Shown one piece after another: positions 60,123 to 64,000 of a stretch of 64,000 nucleotides of DNA. This DNA comes from WLND01 sp040398845 (GTDB taxonomy: Bacteria > Actinomycetota > Actinomycetes > S36-B12). Under the pieces are notes generated by a model, which was not told the origin of the DNA, did no database searches, and saw only the letters and a list, made by a program, of their open reading frames with translations. The stretch lies in contig JBBATH010000004.1 of the NCBI GenBank assembly GCA_040398845.1, positions 178,946-242,945 on the forward strand. The letters run 5' to 3'. Position numbers and translations under genes: made by a program. The stretch's first letter is position 1, and every line of letters starts with the position of its first letter.

Positions 60123-60821
60123 TCACGGCTGCGGAAACAGCTCCGGGTGGCGCTCAAGTTCGATTCGGGTGCGGCGTATGTGGACGGTCAAGAAGTGCTC
60201 CCCCTCGACGATGTCGCGTCGGCGGATCGCGTCAAGGAGGAGTGAGTGTTCGGCGTTCACGACCCACCGCCGTTGCGGTCCGCTGAACATCATGAAGGCG
60301 CGGCGGTAGTACTGGGTTGAGTTCCACAAGCGAGTAACCGCTCCGATGAGTTGGTCGCTGTCGCACCCGGCGTACGACAGCAAATGCAGTTCGCGATCCA
60401 GATCCAAGAAGTGCTGCAGGTCGTCGTCCTTTTCGATACGAGCCTGCAACTCGTCGAGTCGGTCGATCTGAGCGCCGGTGAGATTCGGAATGCTCTCGGA
60501 GAGCGCCAGGGGTTCCAACCTCTCACGCATCTGGTACATCAGCGCCACTTGGCGCATCCCCAGCAGCGGTACGCGGGCACTCTTCTTTGTCTCGAGCTCG
60601 GTGAGGCCTTCCGCCTCGAGCATGCGGAGCGCCTCGCGGACGGGGAGACGGCTAACCCCGAATCGCTCGGCGGCTTCCTCCTGGCGGATGCGCTCGCCGG
60701 GGACGATCTCGCCCGCAAGGATGCGACGGCGCAGATCTGCGGCCACCTGCTCGGCAGCGGACACGGTCACATGCCCGGCGTCGGCGTCCTCGGGCGTCGT
60801 CACGTCAGCGGTCCGGATCAT
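60123..60821 (-). CDS. GntR-family regulator with FCD domain
   Basis: The 232-residue protein has a winged helix AAEQVAADLRRRILAGEIVPGERIRQEEAAERFGVSRLPVREALRMLEAEGLTEL (residues ~20-75) and an all-helical FCD effector domain (MYQMRERLEPLALSESI, FLDLDRELHLLSYAGC, EHSLLLDAIRRRDIVEGEHFLTVHI). FadR-type regulators respond to organic acids. No catabolic genes are adjacent, so its target is not evident. ATG 60821, with GGAG upstream. Confidence 0.9.
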   Translation of the reverse strand: MIRTADVTTPEDADAGHVTVSAAEQVAADLRRRILAGEIVPGERIRQEEAAERFGVSRLPVREALRMLEAEGLTELETKKSARVPLLGMRQVALMYQMRERLEPLALSESIPNLTGAQIDRLDELQARIEKDDDLQHFLDLDRELHLLSYAGCDSDQLIGAVTRLWNSTQYYRRAFMMFSGPQRRWVVNAEHSLLLDAIRRRDIVEGEHFLTVHIRRTRIELERHPELFPQP

Positions 60822-60887
60822 CGTTCATCTCCAGAGCGAGGGATCCCGGTCGAATGCCTTGCCCTCAGGAATCGTCCCACGAGACTG

Positions 60888-61019
60888 GATTCTTCAGATC
60901 ACAATCCGGAGTTCATCGAGTACCGCCGTCAGGGATATGCCGGGCTCCGGATCATTTCCGGGGTGTTTCGGCCGGCCACGTCAGTCGCTTCGGTAGCCAT
61001 CTGAGCCATGATCGATGCG
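60888..61019. repeat. ~130-bp diverged repeat, copy B, with toxin 3'-end remnant
   Basis: It parallels 55871-56001. The right-hand 39 nt (60981-61019, minus strand) read RIDHGSDGYRSD and a stop, nearly the end of the RelE toxin at 55963 (RIDYRSDVYRSD). No toxin body is present beyond 61019, so this is the fossil 3' end of a lost toxin gene with its flank. Confidence 0.68.
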
Positions 61020-61083
61020 ATTCATCCCGCCACCCGTACCAACTCGCCGCGATCCGTCAATGCAGCAGTTCCGCTTACGGCCA

Positions 61084-61623
61084 TCAGTACTCTTGCCGCT
61101 GGAATAATCCCTTGACCTCAACGACTGCCGCGGGGGCAGATCCGTCGTCAGCGCCGGCCGCCTCGGAATCGGCGGCTGACGTCAGCGCCGAGCACAGCTC
61201 GGACCTCATAGATCCGAATCCGTTCGCCTCTTGTGCTGCGATGACGTATTCCGTCAACGCCGTCCACTCATCAACGGTCGAGCCGGGTGCGAGACGCACA
61301 CTAGCGGCGGCCTCTGCCGCAAGCTCGTCATCCGTCAGCGGCGCGTAGAGAATCCTGCAGCGCTCTGCATTCACCTCAGGGGTCCGTGCCGCGAACCGCT
61401 CTCGGTAGGTCGACGGGTCGCTATCCCTGACGATGTCAGACCAGTCCGTGTCCGGAATGCCGCCCGGACGGGGCGGATCGAACTGGGAGACCGAGGCACT
61501 CACGATCGTGCCTTCCGCCGGCGACGTCTCGGCAGTAGAGACGCCACCGCAGCCGGCAAGCATTATCGTGGCGGACAATGCGAGAGAGCCTCCTACCGAA
61601 ACCGCCGTTAAAGTCCTCGTCAC
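61084..61623 (-). CDS. Hypothetical secreted lipoprotein
   Basis: The 179-residue protein has a lipoprotein signal (TLTAVSVGGSLALSATIMLAGC, lipobox LAGC at ~25), then an acidic soluble part with CRILYAPLTDDELAAEAAASVRLAPGS and SELCSALTSAADSEAAGADDGSAPAAV. No family recognised. GTG 61623 is preceded by GGGAAGG. It lies between two toxin-antitoxin fossils. Confidence 0.7.
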   Translation of the reverse strand: MTRTLTAVSVGGSLALSATIMLAGCGGVSTAETSPAEGTIVSASVSQFDPPRPGGIPDTDWSDIVRDSDPSTYRERFAARTPEVNAERCRILYAPLTDDELAAEAAASVRLAPGSTVDEWTALTEYVIAAQEANGFGSMRSELCSALTSAADSEAAGADDGSAPAAVVEVKGLFQRQEY

Positions 61624-61849
61624 TGCATGCCTTCCCTAACGCTACAGAAACTGCAGGATTTACGTGCCCTGACCATCGTGTCGACTCCCGCAACGGTCTT
61701 CTTGCTACGACAGTAACGCCATGCTAAGCCAGAGTTGCGATGTTCACTGGAGTCCGCCGACGAGGACACGCGATACGTTGTTCCTGAGGCAGACCTGTGC
61801 GGCAGGGCCTGCAGCCTGGTGGCCCGGCCTGCTCATCGCGACTAGCTGG

Positions 61850-61933
61850 TGATCGTGACCCGAGCGTGTTGGGACTCAACCTGCTCGACAACCTCCGAGA
61901 GCCGGTTTTTCACTTCAGCAAGGGCAACTGCTC
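61850..61933 (-). pseudogene. Fossil 5' fragment of a Phd/YefM antitoxin gene
   Basis: On the minus strand it reads EQLPL, a one-base deletion, then AEVKNRLSEVVEQVESQHARVTIT and a stop. This closely follows residues 5-33 of the antitoxin at 17922-18203 (LPLAEVKNRLSEVVEQVETQHARVTITKHG). The remainder of the gene and its toxin are missing, except for a separate toxin-tail remnant at 60981. Confidence 0.82.
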
Positions 61934-61960
61934 ACTGGCACCTCGTTGAACGTCAGGGAC

Positions 61961-62551
61961 CTACACGCCCTCGATAAATACTGTGTCCCCGCGCCTCACG
62001 ACACTCAGTCGCGCAAGAGGGGCAAACCCGCCGGGGCCACCGAGCGAAACACCCGTCACCGCGTCAAATGTGGCCCCGTGACATCCGCAGCGGAAAGCGT
62101 CGCTGAAGAGCGCCACGATGCATCCGGCGTGGGTGCACGCGGCGTCTAGGGCCATGAGTGACGATCCCCGCCGCACGATGTACAGGTCCCGCGAGAGTCC
62201 GCGACTGTCGATAACCGACCATGCGCTCGTGACCCCGTCGGGGATGGCAGAGATGGGTCCTAGCTCACCCATCGCTCGCGTAACTTTCGCTTCCGATGGC
62301 TCCGCCGCAGGGGGCGTGGCGCTAGCGGAGGGCCGTGGCTGCTGTGGCACCCCCGGCACGGCAGCACCGCGGCGCCACACCAGCGATTTTCCGCGACGCA
62401 CTCCGCGCCACTCATAGCCGTCGAACACGATTCGCTCGCCGACCCGACGCGGATGGGACGTCGGTCCCGAGGAAGCGGCCGCACTCGCCGCAGGTACAGC
62501 CAGGAATGTCGCTGCAGCGAGGAATGCCCGTCGACCTAATCTGCGCACCAC
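61961..62551 (-). CDS. Secreted Rieske [2Fe-2S] protein
   Basis: The 196-residue protein has a twin-arginine-like signal (RRLGRRAFLAAATFLAVPAASA), a Pro/Ala linker, and a Rieske domain with CTHAGC and CGCHGATFDAVTG (two Cys and two His cluster ligands). The spacing CxH...CxxH is standard. Probably exported folded by Tat and used in electron transfer outside the membrane. GTG start. No partner oxidoreductase is adjacent, and it is divergent from the photolyase-like gene. Confidence 0.88.
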   Translation of the reverse strand: MVRRLGRRAFLAAATFLAVPAASAAASSGPTSHPRRVGERIVFDGYEWRGVRRGKSLVWRRGAAVPGVPQQPRPSASATPPAAEPSEAKVTRAMGELGPISAIPDGVTSAWSVIDSRGLSRDLYIVRRGSSLMALDAACTHAGCIVALFSDAFRCGCHGATFDAVTGVSLGGPGGFAPLARLSVVRRGDTVFIEGV

Positions 62552-62670
62552 GTCATTTCACCCTCAGGGCGAGATCGCGTCAATGACGTCGAGTCGAACA
62601 CCTCATGAAGATGGGGGGCACATCACGTTATGCGAATGCGTATCGCAGGTCATTGCCTCATGATGTCGGG

Positions 62671-63891
62671 ATGAGTCTTCAACTCCCTGTTCCCCGAGTC
62701 GGTGACGAAGACGGGTGGGTTCGTGAACATCTGTCAGACCTCGTCGATGGTGAAGTGAAGGCCAGCGGCGCGATTCGCGGGGGGCAGGAAGCGGCCGATA
62801 CCGCGCTCAATGCCTTTGACGTGACGGGCTACGCCGCCGACCGCAGTGAGGTCTACCCGATCGGACGCCGCGGTGCATCACGTCTGTCTCCCTACATCCG
62901 TCATGGCCTCATCTCATTGCCGAGAGCCTGGAGCAGCGTCGCCCACGGTCCTGCCAGAGACGTAGCGAAATTCCGCGACGAACTGCTGTGGCAGGAGTAC
63001 GCACGCCACATGTACGCCCGCACGGGTGGAACGGCCTCGAGCATCCGATACGCCGTTACCGCACGGAGCGCGCCCCCAGATCCCAATTGGATTGAAGGCA
63101 TGGCTTGCTTCGACCTCGTTGTAGGAGAACTGGAGCAGGACGGCTGGATGGTGAATCAATCGCGCATGTGGTTCGCCTCGCATTGGTCGGTACGTCATGG
63201 TCACGGGTGGCGCGATGGTGAAGACCTCTTCTTTCGTCATCTCCTTGACGGGTCTCGGGCTGCCAATCGACTGGGTTGGCAATGGACAGTCGGCGCGGGA
63301 ACTGGAAAGGCCTACGGCTTCGCACGTGCGCAGGTTGAGCGTCGGGCACCAGGGGTATGCGGCAGTTGTGCCCTGCGCACGGCGTGCCCGATCCAGTCGT
63401 ATCCAGACGATCCGGAGTTGCAGCGCGTGCCAGCACCGGCCGGGGTGCTCGGCGACCCGGACCCGAACGCGACTGCCGGCCCCGACGAGGCGATACCAAC
63501 TGAATCCGTCAATCGCGTGTGGATCACTGCAGAGTCTCTCGGTGATGACGATCCCGCTATGTCGGCTCACTCTGATGCGCCCGTGACCTTCGTCTTTGAT
63601 GAGGCACTTCTTGGACGTCTCAGGCTGACGGGCAAACGGCTGGTCTTCCTAGCAGAGTGCCTTGCCGATCTCGCGACTCGCCGTGAGACGCAGATCTGGC
63701 GAGGTGATCCGGTCGACGTCCTGAGCGGCGGTGGCGTTGCCACCACCTATGCGCCAGTACCTGGTTGGCGTCGCCGCGCCGACCTCATCAAACCGAGCGC
63801 AGTGCACCCTTGGCACTGGCTCGTCAAGCCCCATGGTGGGGCAGCCGGGTCCTTCTCAGCTTGGCGCAAAAACGCCGGTCGCGACAGGTAG
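62671..63891 (+). CDS. Photolyase/cryptochrome-like FAD-binding protein
   Basis: The 406-residue protein lacks the N-terminal antenna domain but has the FAD-binding half: GRRGASRLSPYIRHGLISLPRAW, KFRDELLWQEYARHMYAR, NQSRMWFASHW, HLLDGSRAANRLGWQWTVGAGTGKAYGF. A Cys-containing extension GVCGSCALRTACPIQSYPDDPEL and a ~130-residue tail of unknown role follow. The Cys set is also present in the fossil copy at 25545. It may be a DNA-repair or light-sensing protein, but the tail is unlike classical photolyases. ATG 62671 is used. Confidence 0.82.
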   Translation: MSLQLPVPRVGDEDGWVREHLSDLVDGEVKASGAIRGGQEAADTALNAFDVTGYAADRSEVYPIGRRGASRLSPYIRHGLISLPRAWSSVAHGPARDVAKFRDELLWQEYARHMYARTGGTASSIRYAVTARSAPPDPNWIEGMACFDLVVGELEQDGWMVNQSRMWFASHWSVRHGHGWRDGEDLFFRHLLDGSRAANRLGWQWTVGAGTGKAYGFARAQVERRAPGVCGSCALRTACPIQSYPDDPELQRVPAPAGVLGDPDPNATAGPDEAIPTESVNRVWITAESLGDDDPAMSAHSDAPVTFVFDEALLGRLRLTGKRLVFLAECLADLATRRETQIWRGDPVDVLSGGGVATTYAPVPGWRRRADLIKPSAVHPWHWLVKPHGGAAGSFSAWRKNAGRDR

Positions 63892-64000
63892 ACCTGCGTC
63901 TCCTCACAATTCCATCATTCTTGGATCCTTACGTGTTGCGAACATGATGCCCATGACCTGATCACGTTGTTGCCTAATGCTTCGTGTCATCCGGGAAGCG

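Overview
The window is 64 kb of high-GC bacterial DNA, most likely from an actinomycete (Actinomycetota). Supporting signs are a mycothiol-dependent maleylpyruvate-isomerase-family protein, a FurA-KatG pair, PimB/MgtA-type glycosyltransferases, frequent GTG starts and very dense coding. No rRNA, tRNA or CRISPR array was seen. No species is claimed.

Region 1 (1-9.7 kb): a minus-strand operon for hydantoin, dipeptide and D-amino-acid breakdown (ornithine cyclodeaminase-like, DadA-like oxidase, DUF917, hydantoinase A, SnoaL-like, M19 dipeptidase, PucR regulator, sugar-type binding lipoprotein). A divergent Asp/Glu/hydantoin racemase lies at its head. Region 2 (9.9-17.6 kb): two paralogous fasciclin lipoproteins with matching hairpin terminators flank two glycosyltransferases, an SGNH hydrolase, a POT peptide transporter and an aldehyde dehydrogenase. 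Region 3 (17.6-26.1 kb): a RelE/Phd toxin-antitoxin pair, furA-katG, a DUF4143 ATPase preceded by 23-bp tandem repeats, a DinB/MPI protein, HipBA with a nucleotidyltransferase, and a fossil photolyase fragment.

Region 4 (26.3-46.5 kb): catabolic operons. A dead APC permease is followed by DUF1349, SDR, proline-iminopeptidase-like and GMC genes. Convergent to the second run is a GNAT acyltransferase. A long minus-strand operon then encodes an oligopeptide ABC transporter, an N-acyl-D-amino-acid deacylase-like amidohydrolase, a CocE-type hydrolase, a GlcD-like oxidase and a PLP decarboxylase, with a divergent aldehyde dehydrogenase. Region 5 (46.5-53.1 kb): a DUF5615/DUF433 toxin-antitoxin pair, a second CocE hydrolase, a broken AXE1 esterase, a TetR-like regulator, an N-acylamino-acid-racemase/MenC-like enolase with an in-frame stop, and an alpha/beta hydrolase. 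Motifs sharing ATAAGATT link the regulator, the enolase, the esterase and the distant GNAT gene.

Region 6 (53.1-64 kb): accessory DNA. It holds twin TetR operators with a duplicated tetR 5' end around an MbcA/ParS/Xre-like two-gene cassette, a second RelE/Phd pair, and a dead tetR. A complete IS1595-type transposon (57127-59895, 8-bp target duplication) carries a second DUF4143 ATPase and a 47-residue zinc-ribbon ORF. Beyond it are a GntR regulator, toxin-antitoxin fossils around a lipoprotein gene, a Rieske protein and a photolyase-like FAD protein.

Overall theme: scavenging of modified or D-configured peptides and amino acids, plus many toxin-antitoxin modules and visible gene decay. The most unusual signal is the pair of DUF4143 ATPase genes, each preceded by three 23-bp repeats with a TGCG core, one of them a passenger on a transposon.
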